Shown in pieces: positions 51,171 through 60,547 of a stretch of DNA of 64,000 nucleotides. The stretch is from JAPHTQ01 sp050299175 (GTDB lineage Bacteria; Pseudomonadota; Gammaproteobacteria; Thiohalomonadales; Thiohalomonadaceae), in the NCBI GenBank assembly GCA_050299175.1, contig JBNKVM010000064.1:1-64000 (forward strand). Reading direction: 5' to 3'. Within the stretch, counting starts at the first letter, position 1. Each line of letters opens with the position of its first letter. The translations under genes were made by a program, and so were the position numbers. Under the pieces are notes generated by a model. It searched no databases. It had not been told where the DNA came from and was given only the letters and a program-made list of their open reading frames with translations.

Positions 51171-52676
51171 ATGGAATTCAGCACCAGTACTTCCCCGATT
51201 CAATCCAGCCCCAGCGCCTGCCTCATCGTCGGCATTTACGACGGCAAGAAACTCACCCCCGCGGCGAAACAGCTCGACGACGCCAGTGAACACTTCATCA
51301 AGAGTGTCCTGAAAGGCGGCGACATGAGCGGCGCGACCGGCAGCACGCTGATGATTCCTGCCCCCGTAGGCCTCAAATGCGAGCGCCTGCTGCTGATCGG
51401 TTGCGGCAAGGAGAAAGAACTCAACGACCGTGCCTATCGCAAGATCGTCCAGGCTGCTGCCAAGGCACTGAACGGCACCAAGGCCAAGGATGCCCTCTGC
51501 TGCCTTGCCGAACTGCCAGTCCCCGAACGCGAACTGGACTGGAAAGTCCGCCAGTTCATCGAGGCCATCGGCCACGCCAGTTACCGCTTCGAACAACTCA
51601 AGAGCAAGGCCAAGGAGGATAAAAAACCGACTTTGGCCAAGGTGAATTTCCCCTGCACCAATCGCGGAGAAAGCGCACTGATTCGCCTCGGCAGTATTCA
51701 GGGCCAGGCGATCAACAGCGGTATCGAATTGACCAAGGACCTCTCCAACCTGCCGGGTAACATCTGCACCCCGACCTATCTGGCCGATCAGGCACGCAGC
51801 CTCGGTCGCCAGTACAAAAGTATCAAGACCACCGTGCTCGACGAGGCACAGATGGAAAAACTGGGTATGCACTCCCTGCTCTCGGTCTCCCGCGGTTCAC
51901 GCCAGCCCGCCAAACTGATCGTCATGGAATACAAGGGTAGTGCCGCGCGTAACAAGCAGAAGCCTATCGTGCTGGTTGGCAAGGGATTGACCTTCGACGC
52001 TGGCGGCATTTCGCTGAAACCGGCGGCGGCGATGGACGAAATGAAGTACGACATGTGCGGCGGCGCCAGCGTCTTCGGCACCCTCAAGGCGATCGCCGAA
52101 ATGGAGCTGCCACTCAATGTCATCGGCGTGGTCCCCAGTTCAGAGAACCTGCCCGACGGCGATGCCAATAAACCGGGCGACGTCGTCACCTCCATGTCCG
52201 GCCAGACCATCGAGATCCTCAACACCGACGCCGAAGGCCGTCTGATCCTCTGCGACGCCCTTACCTACGTGCAGAAATTCGAACCCGCCCAGGTCATCGA
52301 CATCGCCACTCTGACTGGCGCCTGCATCGTCGCCCTCGGCCACCACGCCTCCGGTCTGCTGGGCAACGATGAGGATCTGGTGGGCAAACTGCTGGATGCC
52401 GGACAGAAGAGCGGCGACCGCGCCTGGCAACTGCCGATGTGGGAAGAGTACGACGAACAGCTAAAAAGTCCCTTCGCCGACATGGCCAACATCGGTGGGC
52501 GCAGCGCGGGCACCATCACCGCCGCCTGCTTCCTCGGCCGTTACACCCAGGAGTTTAAATGGGCGCACCTGGATATCGCCGGTACTGCCTGGCGCAGCAA
52601 TAGCGACAAGGGCGCGACCGGCCGCCCGGTACCGCTGCTGACCCAGTTCCTCATCGACAGCGCCAAGGGCAACTAA
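51171..52676 (+). CDS. pepA: Leucyl aminopeptidase PepA
   Basis: This 501-residue dizinc aminopeptidase removes N-terminal residues from peptides. The metal and catalytic motifs are VGKGLTFDAGGISLKPAAAM, YDMCGGASVFG and the signature NTDAEGRLILCDALTY. In E. coli PepA also binds DNA. The start at 51171 (MEFSTSTSPI) is 6 bases after an AGGAG site and matches family starts; a longer frame to 51078 has no support. A TATAAT at 51122-51127 may be its -10, but I saw no good -35. It is followed directly by holC. Confidence 0.96.
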   Translation: MEFSTSTSPIQSSPSACLIVGIYDGKKLTPAAKQLDDASEHFIKSVLKGGDMSGATGSTLMIPAPVGLKCERLLLIGCGKEKELNDRAYRKIVQAAAKALNGTKAKDALCCLAELPVPERELDWKVRQFIEAIGHASYRFEQLKSKAKEDKKPTLAKVNFPCTNRGESALIRLGSIQGQAINSGIELTKDLSNLPGNICTPTYLADQARSLGRQYKSIKTTVLDEAQMEKLGMHSLLSVSRGSRQPAKLIVMEYKGSAARNKQKPIVLVGKGLTFDAGGISLKPAAAMDEMKYDMCGGASVFGTLKAIAEMELPLNVIGVVPSSENLPDGDANKPGDVVTSMSGQTIEILNTDAEGRLILCDALTYVQKFEPAQVIDIATLTGACIVALGHHASGLLGNDEDLVGKLLDAGQKSGDRAWQLPMWEEYDEQLKSPFADMANIGGRSAGTITAACFLGRYTQEFKWAHLDIAGTAWRSNSDKGATGRPVPLLTQFLIDSAKGN

Positions 52677-52677
52677 G

Positions 52678-53103
52678 TTGACCCGGGTCGATTTTTACAT
52701 CCTCAATGACAACGCCGCCGACGCACGACAGCGTTTTGTCTGCCGTCTGGCGGAGAAGGCGTGGCAGCAGGGCAACAAGGTCTACATCCATACCGGCGAT
52801 CCGGCATTGAGTACCCGCATCGATGAGATGCTCTGGACCTTCAGCCAGGGCAGCTTCGTGCCCCATGGCATGGATAACGATCCCGCTGCCGACGAGGCGG
52901 ATATCCACATCGGCCACGGCGATGAGCCGCGCCACCACGACGAGGTGTTGATCAATCTGAGTAGTGAGGTGCCGCTCTTTTTCAGCCGCTTCAAGCGGGT
53001 GGCCGAGATCATCGACGGTGACGAAAACCAGCGCCAACAGGGACGCGAGCGGTTTCGCTTCTACCGCGAGAGGGGGTATCCTCTCGAGTCTCACAATATC
53101 TAA
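52678..53103 (+). CDS. holC: DNA polymerase III chi subunit
   Basis: This 141-residue protein fits HolC, part of the clamp loader that binds SSB through its C-terminal face. Segments are VDFYILNDNAADARQRFVCR, EKAWQQGNKVYIHTGD and FSRFKRVAEIIDGDENQRQQ. The start is TTG at 52678, one base after the pepA stop, so the two are coupled. No other in-frame ATG gives the conserved N-terminus. The holC-valS linkage is a gammaproteobacterial hallmark. Confidence 0.93.
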   Translation: MTRVDFYILNDNAADARQRFVCRLAEKAWQQGNKVYIHTGDPALSTRIDEMLWTFSQGSFVPHGMDNDPAADEADIHIGHGDEPRHHDEVLINLSSEVPLFFSRFKRVAEIIDGDENQRQQGRERFRFYRERGYPLESHNI

Positions 53104-53118
53104 GATGAGTCGTGACGG

Positions 53119-53457
53119 ATGAGTAACGACAAACCGAAAAGCAAGAGCGAGATCCTGAGTGAACTCGATCGACTCAAGGAACTGCTGGAAAAGGATCGCT
53201 TCGACAGCGACGACGACGATATCCCGGTACTCGACGAGGTAGTGGAGATCGCCGACGAGGATATTCCGGTACTCGAAGAGGTCGCCACCACGGAGAAAAA
53301 GCCTGCCCCGGCCCCATCAGGCGGCAATCTGCCGACTCAGCAGGAACTAAACAAGCTGGTCGATATGCTGGTCGGCCACCAGATGCGCAAGCTGCGCCCC
53401 ATTATCCAGAAAGAAGTGATGAAACTTATTCTGGAGAGATACCCAAACCTCAAATAA
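53119..53457 (+). CDS. Small acidic hypothetical protein between holC and valS
   Basis: This 112-residue protein has an acidic N-terminal half with a repeated DIPVLDEVVEIADEDIPVLEE, a Pro/Ala linker and a helical C-terminus (QQELNKLVDMLVGHQMRKLR, then VMKLILERYPNLK). The layout resembles unnamed genes at the same place in relatives. The two DIPVLxE segments may bind a partner; function is not known. A GTGACGGATGAG context sets the start at 53119, 15 bases after holC. Confidence 0.78.
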   Translation: MSNDKPKSKSEILSELDRLKELLEKDRFDSDDDDIPVLDEVVEIADEDIPVLEEVATTEKKPAPAPSGGNLPTQQELNKLVDMLVGHQMRKLRPIIQKEVMKLILERYPNLK

Positions 53458-53518
53458 ACCCCATTCTGCGATATACTCGCCTGCTCTCTGAAACCGCTAC
53501 CTGTGACTGCCTGTAACC

Positions 53519-56386
53519 ATGGATAAAAGCTACAACCCCCACGACATCGAACAACGTTGGTACCAATTCTGGGAAAAGAATGGCTACTTTGCCCCACAGG
53601 GAAGTGGTAATGCCGCGGGAGGCAGGACGCCGGAAGCGGCCGCCCCGAAAAGCGAAGCCGGCGACAACGATGATGCCTACTGCATCATGATCCCGCCGCC
53701 CAACGTCACAGGCACACTGCACATGGGACACGCCTTCCAGGACACCATCATGGATGCGCTGACCCGTTACCACCGCATGAAAGGGGATAACACCCTGTGG
53801 CAACCGGGCACTGACCATGCGGGCATCGCTACACAGATGGTGGTGGAACGACAGCTCAACGCGGAAGGTAAAACTCGTCACGATCTGGGACGGGATGAAT
53901 TCATCGAACGGGTCTGGGCCTGGAAAGCGGAATCGGGCGGTCACATCACCCGCCAGCTGCGCCGCATGGGCGCCAGCCCCGACTGGAGTCGCGAACGCTT
54001 CACCATGGACGACGGTCTTTCCGATGCGGTGAAAGAAGTTTTCGTTCGCCTCTATGAAGAAGGACTGATCTACCGCGGCAAACGGCTGGTCAACTGGGAC
54101 CCGGTTCTGCACACCGCGGTTTCCGATCTGGAGGTAGTCAGCGAGGAGGAGCAGGGATACCTGTGGCACTTCCGCTATCCGCTCAGCGACGGCAGCGGCC
54201 ATCTGGTGGTCGCCACTACCCGTCCAGAGACCATGCTCGGCGATACCGCCGTAGCGGTACACCCGGAAGACGAACGCTATAAAAAGCTGATCGGCAAGAC
54301 CGTGACCCTGCCGCTGGTAGGTCGCGAGATCCCGATCATCGCCGACGACTACGTCGATCCCGAATTCGGTACTGGCTGCGTCAAAATCACCCCGGCGCAC
54401 GATTTCAACGACTACGCCATGGGTCAACGTCACGATCTGGTGATGATCAACGTCCTCACCATCGACGCCAAGATTAACGACAACGCGCCGGAAAAATACC
54501 GTGGCAAGGATCGATACGAAGCACGTGACGAGATCGTCCACGACCTGAAAGATCTCGACCTGCTGGAAAAGATCGAAGATCACAAACTGATGGTGCCGCG
54601 CGGCGATCGCAGCGGCACGGTTATCGAGCCGTTCCTTACCGACCAGTGGTTTGTCGACCTGACCCGCGAGGTACAGGAAGACGGTCGTCCCGGCGGTAGG
54701 AAAGAGATCACCGAACCGGCGCTGGATGCGGTACGTAGCGGCGCAATCACCTTTACACCGAAAAACTGGGAGAACACCTACTTCCAGTGGCTGGAGAACA
54801 TCCAGGACTGGTGCATCAGCCGTCAGATCTGGTGGGGCCACCGTATCCCTGCCTGGTACGACAACCGCGGCAATGTCTATGTCGGCCGCAACGAAGAAGA
54901 GGTACGTAACAAATACCAGCTCGATGCGACGCTACCACTGAATCAGGACGACGACGTTCTCGACACATGGTTCTCCTCCGCCCTCTGGCCCTTCTCCACC
55001 CTGGGCTGGCCGGAACAGACCGATGCCTTGAAAACCTTCTACCCCACCAGCGTGCTGGTCACCGGTTTCGACATCATCTTCTTCTGGGTCGCACGGATGA
55101 TCATGATGGGCAAGAAATTCATCGGCGACGTACCGTTCCGCGAGATCTATATACATGGCCTGGTACGCGATGCCCACGGGCAGAAGATGTCAAAGTCCAA
55201 GGGTAACGTGCTCGATCCGATCGACCTGATCGATGGCATCGAACTGGAAGCGCTGGTACAGAAACGCACCACCGGCCTGATGCAGCCGGAGATGGCGAAG
55301 AAGATCGAGAAACAGACCCGCGGCGATTTCCCCGATGGCATACCTGCCTTCGGTACCGATGCCCTGCGTTTCACCTTCGCCTCGCTTGCATCCACCGGTC
55401 GCGATATTAACTTCGACCTCGGTCGTATCGAAGGCTACCGCAACTTCTGTAACAAGCTGTGGAACGCGGCCAACTACGTGTTAATGCAAACTGAAGGGCA
55501 GGACTGCGGTCAGGGTGGCGAAGAGGTGGAACTCTCCACCGCCGACCGCTGGATCACCTCGCGCCTGCAGCGCGCCGAACAGATCGTCTACACCGCCATT
55601 GGTAACTATCGTTTCGATCTGGCGGCAAGCGCCATCTACGAATTCACCTGGGATGAGTACTGCGCCTGGTATCTGGAACTCTCCAAGCCCGTACTCTATT
55701 CCGATGAAAGCAGCGAAGCGCAGAAGCGCGGCACCCGTCGTACCCTGGTGCGTGTACTGGAAACCCTGCTACGTCTGGCCCATCCGATCATCCCCTACAT
55801 CACCGAAGAGATCTGGCAGCGCATCGCCACCCTGGCGGGTCGTAGCGGTAACACCATCATGCTGCAATCCTATCCGCAGACAGACGAAGGCAAGATCGAC
55901 GCTGCGGCTGAGAGCGAAATGCAGTGGGTGATGGATTTCATCATCGGTGTGCGCAAGATCCGCTCCGGGATGAACATCGCCCCGGGCAAACCGTTACCTG
56001 TGCTGTTAGCCAACGCCTCCAGTCAGGACGCGGCGCGCCTTGAAGCCAACACTGCTTTCCTTCGCTCCCTGGCAAAACTGGAATCGGTAACCCTGCTGGC
56101 TGCAGGCGAAGAGGCCCCTGAATCCGCCACCGCACTGGTCGGTGAGATGAAACTGCTGGTGCCAATGGCCGGCCTGATCGACAAGGAAGTGGAACTGGCG
56201 CGCCTGGGTAAAGAAATCGAGCGACTGGAGAAAGAGGTCCAGCGTCTCAACGGCAAGCTGAGCAATGATAAGTTTGTCGGAAAAGCACCCGAAGCCGTAG
56301 TGCAAAAAGAACGGGACAAGCTGGCCGAGGCCAACTCTTCACTGGAGTCCTTCAGGGAACAACAGGCGCGTATCGAGCGTTTGTAA
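53519..56386 (+). CDS. valS: Valyl-tRNA synthetase
   Basis: This 955-residue class I synthetase charges tRNA-Val. The HIGH-type motif is HMGH at 68-71 (PPPNVTGTLHMGHAFQ) and the KMSKS motif is in HGQKMSKSKGNVLD. An editing domain (about 190-345) and a C-terminal coiled coil (LARLGKEIERLEKEVQRLNG) are present. A low-complexity insert of about 23 residues (27-52) lies just before the first motif; this is longer than in most relatives I know. It follows the small acidic gene by 61 bases. Confidence 0.97.
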   Translation: MDKSYNPHDIEQRWYQFWEKNGYFAPQGSGNAAGGRTPEAAAPKSEAGDNDDAYCIMIPPPNVTGTLHMGHAFQDTIMDALTRYHRMKGDNTLWQPGTDHAGIATQMVVERQLNAEGKTRHDLGRDEFIERVWAWKAESGGHITRQLRRMGASPDWSRERFTMDDGLSDAVKEVFVRLYEEGLIYRGKRLVNWDPVLHTAVSDLEVVSEEEQGYLWHFRYPLSDGSGHLVVATTRPETMLGDTAVAVHPEDERYKKLIGKTVTLPLVGREIPIIADDYVDPEFGTGCVKITPAHDFNDYAMGQRHDLVMINVLTIDAKINDNAPEKYRGKDRYEARDEIVHDLKDLDLLEKIEDHKLMVPRGDRSGTVIEPFLTDQWFVDLTREVQEDGRPGGRKEITEPALDAVRSGAITFTPKNWENTYFQWLENIQDWCISRQIWWGHRIPAWYDNRGNVYVGRNEEEVRNKYQLDATLPLNQDDDVLDTWFSSALWPFSTLGWPEQTDALKTFYPTSVLVTGFDIIFFWVARMIMMGKKFIGDVPFREIYIHGLVRDAHGQKMSKSKGNVLDPIDLIDGIELEALVQKRTTGLMQPEMAKKIEKQTRGDFPDGIPAFGTDALRFTFASLASTGRDINFDLGRIEGYRNFCNKLWNAANYVLMQTEGQDCGQGGEEVELSTADRWITSRLQRAEQIVYTAIGNYRFDLAASAIYEFTWDEYCAWYLELSKPVLYSDESSEAQKRGTRRTLVRVLETLLRLAHPIIPYITEEIWQRIATLAGRSGNTIMLQSYPQTDEGKIDAAAESEMQWVMDFIIGVRKIRSGMNIAPGKPLPVLLANASSQDAARLEANTAFLRSLAKLESVTLLAAGEEAPESATALVGEMKLLVPMAGLIDKEVELARLGKEIERLEKEVQRLNGKLSNDKFVGKAPEAVVQKERDKLAEANSSLESFREQQARIERL

Positions 56387-56508
56387 TGCCTGTCTCACAC
56401 TTTAATGAAAACCCTGTCTAACACGGTCCGCGTGAACTGGAATTCAGGGACACTGGCTTTGACCTTGCGACGATAAACGACGAGTAATCCATTGTAACCT
56501 TCGCCAAC

Positions 56509-57060
56509 ATGCAACCGACACAAACCTACATCGCACTACTTCGTGGTATCAATGTGGGTGGCAAAAATAAACTGCCGATGTCAAAGCTCGTCGATATCCT
56601 GCAGCAACTTCATTGCCGTGATGTGAAGACCTACATCCAGAGCGGTAACGCCATTTTTCGCAGCAACGTTGAACAGGCTGCCAACCTGGCCAACGAGATT
56701 GGTAACACGATTCAACAACGATACGGTTTTCATCCCAAAGTATTGCTATTGTCCTGGAGCGAGTTGGAAAAAGCCGCCGCAAAAAATCCTTATTGCAAAG
56801 CTTGCAAGAGCGGTAAGGAACTGCACCTGTTTTTTCTTGAGGAGAAACCCGGTAAACCGGACCTTAAAAAACTTGCTGCGCTGCAAAACGACAGCGAACA
56901 ATTCACCCTGACTGATCGGGTCTTCTATCTCTATACACCGCAGGGCATCGGTCGTTCAAAGCTGGCGGCGGGAGTGGAAAAAGCCCTTGGCGTTGCCGTT
57001 ACCGCACGCAACTGGAACAGCATCTGCAAGATGCTCGAGTTGGCACAGCAGCTGGCCTGA
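56509..57060 (+). CDS. DUF1697 protein
   Basis: This 183-residue protein starts YIALLRGINVGGKNKLPMS, followed by HCRDVKTYIQSGNAIFRS, the strong signature of DUF1697. A later VFYLYTPQGIGRSKL and RNWNSICKMLELA support the match. The family is widespread and has no assigned reaction; its N-terminal ferredoxin-like fold may bind nucleic acid or a ligand. It stands alone with 122 bases before it and 204 after. Confidence 0.9.
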   Translation: MQPTQTYIALLRGINVGGKNKLPMSKLVDILQQLHCRDVKTYIQSGNAIFRSNVEQAANLANEIGNTIQQRYGFHPKVLLLSWSELEKAAAKNPYCKACKSGKELHLFFLEEKPGKPDLKKLAALQNDSEQFTLTDRVFYLYTPQGIGRSKLAAGVEKALGVAVTARNWNSICKMLELAQQLA

Positions 57061-57264
57061 ATTCATACATAGCCGTCTCACACCCGTGACGAAAAAAGGT
57101 GAACCAGTGCTAATTCCTGGGGAAAACCTTTTGTCCCGTTGTAAATTCTTACGCCAAACTGGCGTTCGTCCCTGACATACAGGTGGCACCCGCGCTGCCC
57201 GTTCCTAAACCTGTAGTCGTGATCTTTTTGGGGCATACCACTATTCGAATGGAGGTGATTCAGT

Positions 57265-57885
57265 ATGACCACTAAAAAAACCATCTGTTTTTCAGCACTG
57301 CTGGCCCTCACTCTGGCGGCAGGAACAGCACAGGCCGTTGGCAATATGGGGGGCGGACGTGGCCCAGGCCCCATGTCGTTTTCCGACTTCGATAAAAACG
57401 GCGACGGGATGATCAGCCGTGAAGAGTTTGCCGCCACCCAGCAAAATCGTATTGAAACCCGCACCCAGACTCGCACACAAACCCGTGATATGAGTGGCGC
57501 CCCCGCGGTACCTGGCGCGGGCATGGGCATGCAGCAGCAAACCCAACAGCAGATGCAGGAGCAGATGCAGAATCAGAACCAGGGAGAGATGCAGCAACAG
57601 ATGCAACAGCAAATGGAGCAGCAAACCACTCGGCAGCGCGTACGGGCCGCCAACATGCCCGCCTTTGCCAATTACGACCTGGATGGCGATGGCAACGTGA
57701 CGGAAAAAGAGTTCTACACCGCGCGTAACAATCGCATTCGTCAGCGTGTGTTAGAGGGTAAAAAGATGCGCAACATGTCCAATGCACCATCCTTTTCCAG
57801 TATCGACAGCAATGGCGATAAACAGTTAAGCGAAGAGGAATTCAATATGCATCAAGATCAGCATATGAAGATGTGGGAAGAATAA
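57265..57885 (+). CDS. Exported EF-hand protein with a Gln/Met-rich linker
   Basis: This 206-residue protein has a signal peptide (LLALTLAAGTAQA) and three EF-hand loops: DKNGDGMISREEF, DLDGDGNVTEKEF and DSNGDKQLSEEEF, each with most Ca2+-binding positions. Between the first and second lies a run of about 45 residues rich in Gln and Met (QQQMQEQMQNQNQGEM), which may bind Cu+ or form a flexible link. The start is supported by a perfect GGAGGTGAT site at 57251-57259. A bidirectional terminator follows. It may buffer calcium or copper in the periplasm (inference). Confidence 0.82.
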   Translation: MTTKKTICFSALLALTLAAGTAQAVGNMGGGRGPGPMSFSDFDKNGDGMISREEFAATQQNRIETRTQTRTQTRDMSGAPAVPGAGMGMQQQTQQQMQEQMQNQNQGEMQQQMQQQMEQQTTRQRVRAANMPAFANYDLDGDGNVTEKEFYTARNNRIRQRVLEGKKMRNMSNAPSFSSIDSNGDKQLSEEEFNMHQDQHMKMWEE

Positions 57886-57922
57886 CGACTTGTCCTCTGT
57901 AGCTACAGAGTAGAGTGAAAAA

Positions 57923-57941
57923 AAGCGGGCAATGCCCGCTT
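57923..57941. terminator. Bidirectional intrinsic terminator
   Basis: AAGCGGGC (57923-57930) pairs with GCCCGCTT (57934-57941), with A-run before and T-run after. It ends the EF-hand gene rightward and the DUF2892 gene leftward. Confidence 0.9.
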
Positions 57942-57953
57942 TTTTTATTCGCG

Positions 57954-58136
57954 TTAGCCGCGGGTGTTAACACCCACCAGTGGATACAACGGACAGAAAC
58001 CCACAAGGCCAGTTGCCAGCGGAATCACACCGATCCAGCCCCATACGGGAAGCATACCCATGACGGTCGCACCGACCAGTGCGGCACCCACAACGATACG
58101 AAGAATACGATCAATACCACCAACGTTCAGTTTCAT
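57954..58136 (-). CDS. DUF2892 two-helix membrane protein
   Basis: This 60-residue membrane protein starts MKLNVGGIDRILRIVVGAAL and has a second helix ending in GLVGFCPLYPLVGVNTRG, the CPLY pattern of DUF2892 (YgaP-tail) proteins. It is often near Crp/Fnr-type regulators or rhodaneses, and here a Crp/Fnr gene lies 79 bases upstream in the same direction. The function is unknown; the family is linked to sulfur or thiol stress. The shared terminator lies 12 bases downstream. Confidence 0.88.
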   Translation of the reverse strand: MKLNVGGIDRILRIVVGAALVGATVMGMLPVWGWIGVIPLATGLVGFCPLYPLVGVNTRG

Positions 58137-58215
58137 TTCCTGCTCCTTTATTGACGTTTGGTCTGAATACCGTGGACCAATCTACACCGCAAGCGTCCGC
58201 CGTTCAGTGACTAAC

Positions 58216-58878
58216 TCACATTGCGGTTCGCTGCAAACCTGTCTGGTCCTGCACTCCTATCCGACCGCGCCCCAGCTGCACCAGGCCACGGCGTTCAAAC
58301 TCCTTGAGCAGACGGCTCACCACCTCGCGGGCCGTCCCCAGTTCTCGTGCCAGTTCCTGATGGGTCAGGGCCAAGGTGCCAGTATCATTTGCGTGTTCCA
58401 GCAGGTAGGCGGCCAGGCGCTGATCGACCCGGCCAAAGGAGATCGCATCTATCAACATCAACAACTCGGTCACCCGCTCAGCATAGACATCGAAGACAAA
58501 TTCGCGGAATCCACGGGAACCATGCAGGGCCAGCTGAAAGGCGTGATGCGGCAGGGCAACCGCGTGGACCTCAGTCTCGGTATAGCCCTCAGCACTGTAC
58601 TGTTTACCGCCAAGCATACAGGCCGTGGTTAGAATACAGGACTGTCCCTCCTCGACACGGTAGAGGACGATCTCGCGTCCGCTTTCCGACAGTTTCTGTA
58701 CGCGTACTGCGCCATCGATCACCAGCAGGAAGTTGCTGCACTGGTCCCCTTCACGGAATACCGCTGCCCCTGCGGGCAAGGTCAATGTCTGCGCTTCGGT
58801 TACTGCCTCTTTCCAGGCAGGATCGTCGATCTGTTTCAGAACGGGAAAGTGTTCCAGCCATTGCGGCTCATTCATCAT
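58216..58878 (-). CDS. Crp/Fnr-family transcription regulator
   Basis: This 220-residue regulator has a cyclic-nucleotide-like domain (LPAGAAVFREGDQCSNFLLVI, then QSCILTTACMLGGKQYSAEG) and a C-terminal helix-turn-helix (LTHQELARELGTAREVVSRLLKEFERRG). It lacks the N-terminal four-cysteine set of FNR, so oxygen sensing via an iron-sulfur cluster is unlikely. Cysteines in the sensor part (QSCILTTACML) could sense redox state. The ATG at 58878 overlaps the rsuA stop (ATGA). It may control the DUF2892 gene downstream (inference). Confidence 0.88.
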   Translation of the reverse strand: MMNEPQWLEHFPVLKQIDDPAWKEAVTEAQTLTLPAGAAVFREGDQCSNFLLVIDGAVRVQKLSESGREIVLYRVEEGQSCILTTACMLGGKQYSAEGYTETEVHAVALPHHAFQLALHGSRGFREFVFDVYAERVTELLMLIDAISFGRVDQRLAAYLLEHANDTGTLALTHQELARELGTAREVVSRLLKEFERRGLVQLGRGRIGVQDQTGLQRTAM

Positions 58879-59573
58879 CGCATCGCCTCGATCTCTTGTT
58901 CGCTTAACGGGCGCCATTCGCCGGGCTGCAGGGAGGGATCCAGTCGCAGATGACCGATGCTTTCTCGGTGCAGCGCTATCACCCGGTTGCCCAACGCAGC
59001 AAACATCCGTTTTACCTGATGGTACTTACCCTCGCTGATGGTCAGGCGCGCCTCGTTAGCAGCGATGATCTCCAGCTCTGCCGGACGGGTCTTCTTTTTT
59101 TCGTTACGTAACGCTATGCCTTCGGCAAAGCGTTCCACCAGTTCGGCATCCAGTGGTTCAGCCAGGGTGACATAATAGGTCTTGCCGCAGTCACGCTTCG
59201 GCGAGGTAATGCGGTGCGACCAATCACCGTCATCGGTAAGTAACACCAGTCCGGTGGCATCGATATCCAGACGCCCTGCTACATGCAACCCCTTGCGCAA
59301 TGGCGTATCAAACAGATCGAGTACCGTCTTGTGCTGGTCATCCACTGTTGCGCAGACTACACCTTGTGGCTTGTGCAGCATGTAATAACGTTTACCACTG
59401 GGACTGACCTGCTGCTCATGCCACTCGACGACGCTGTCTGCAGTCAGTTTGAAATCCGGGCATTTGTTTATTTTGCCGTCAACGGTCACCTGGCCTCGGC
59501 GGATCGCGATCTGTGCCTGCGAACGACTCAGGCTGGTGGCGTGACAGAGGTATTTATCGAGTCGCATCGGCAT
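58875..59573 (-). CDS. rsuA: 16S rRNA pseudouridine synthase RsuA
   Basis: This protein of about 232 residues has an N-terminal S4 RNA-binding domain (MRLDKYLCHATSLSRSQAQI) and the RsuA catalytic core. The catalytic Asp is in GRLDIDATGLVLLTDDG. Further motifs are MLHKPQGVVCATVDD and SEGKYHQVKRMFAALGNRV. In E. coli RsuA makes pseudouridine 516 in 16S rRNA. The start is ambiguous among TTG 59576, ATG 59573 and ATG 59567; MRLDKYL from 59567 matches the E. coli start. It overlaps both neighbours by a few bases. Confidence 0.93.
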   Translation of the reverse strand: MPMRLDKYLCHATSLSRSQAQIAIRRGQVTVDGKINKCPDFKLTADSVVEWHEQQVSPSGKRYYMLHKPQGVVCATVDDQHKTVLDLFDTPLRKGLHVAGRLDIDATGLVLLTDDGDWSHRITSPKRDCGKTYYVTLAEPLDAELVERFAEGIALRNEKKKTRPAELEIIAANEARLTISEGKYHQVKRMFAALGNRVIALHRESIGHLRLDPSLQPGEWRPLSEQEIEAMR

Positions 59574-60547
59574 CAAACCATATTCCGCAACATCAACTCC
59601 TGCGGATGCGGAGAGAGATAGACCTGACGCTCGATGTATTCGTGAGGATGACGACGAAAGTGGTGTTTCAGCAGGGTAATCGGAACGATCAGCGGCACAA
59701 TACCGTCACGATAGGCCTCGATCACCTCCAGCATTTCCGCCTTGTCTTCGCGGTCTAGCTGCTTGCTCAAATATCCCAGCAGATGCTGCAATACATTGAC
59801 ATGTTGTCCCCGTGGAGCCGGTTTGGCCAGTGCATCCATCAACACACGTCCGTACTCGTCGGTCAACGATGCTAATTCCTGCTTCCCTGCATCAGCCAAC
59901 ATTCTGCCCAGTTCCCGATAGGCGCTCTGCTTATGCGCCATGATCAGGTATTTGTGATCGCTGTGAAAATCGAGCAGCTGTTTTGCCGTCACACCACTTG
60001 CCAACAGTTTGCGCCAACGGTGAAACACGAACACCCGCATAATAAAGTTTTCACGCAATCCCGGATCACCCAGACGTCCCTCCTCCTCCATCGGCAACAG
60101 CGGTTGTCCCTTTGCCATCTCTTCGGCAAAGGCGCCACTCGCCTTATTCGCGAATGTTCCTGTGGGGGAATAAACTTTTACACGCTCCATACCGCAACTG
60201 GGTGAGGAACGCTTGAAGATGAAACCGCTGATGTCATTCATCGTATGCGCCATCTCACGGCCATAGTCGTGTAGCCGTTCGGTCACATCCAGTTCCGGGT
60301 CTTTAACCCCCAGCACATGCACACCATCGTCCAGTTGTACCAGACGAATCGGCGGACGCGGGATCGGCAGACCGATGGCGACCTCAGGGCAGACGGCATG
60401 AAAGGAAAAGTAATTTCCCAAGGTGCCAACGATGTAACTATCGCGTTTATGTCCCGCATCGAAACGCACCTCTTCGCCCAACAGGCAGGCGCTAATCCCC
60501 AGCGGGATTTTTTTCACCACGTCGACCGAACTATCGCTCACTTTCAT
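59573..60547 (-). CDS. DUF523/DUF1722 protein
   Basis: This 324-residue protein fuses DUF523 (about 10-155; GISACLLGEEVRFDAGHKRD, KRSSPSCGMERVKVYS) with DUF1722 (about 185-305; FHSDHKYLIMAHKQSAYRELG). The two cysteines in DUF523 are typical. The YbgA-like second domain is often linked to photolyase or SbcB-type genes. Function is unknown; it may act in 2-thiouridine removal as reported for related proteins. The start at 60547 (MKVSDSSVDVV) was used, with a 17-base overlap with tcdA. Confidence 0.87.
   Translation of the reverse strand: MKVSDSSVDVVKKIPLGISACLLGEEVRFDAGHKRDSYIVGTLGNYFSFHAVCPEVAIGLPIPRPPIRLVQLDDGVHVLGVKDPELDVTERLHDYGREMAHTMNDISGFIFKRSSPSCGMERVKVYSPTGTFANKASGAFAEEMAKGQPLLPMEEEGRLGDPGLRENFIMRVFVFHRWRKLLASGVTAKQLLDFHSDHKYLIMAHKQSAYRELGRMLADAGKQELASLTDEYGRVLMDALAKPAPRGQHVNVLQHLLGYLSKQLDREDKAEMLEVIEAYRDGIVPLIVPITLLKHHFRRHPHEYIERQVYLSPHPQELMLRNMV

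Noticed and set aside
53450..54841. Long 463-codon open frame opposite valS
   Set aside because: It is fully antisense to the strongly supported valS gene, has no recognisable motif and reflects GC-biased third positions in that gene.
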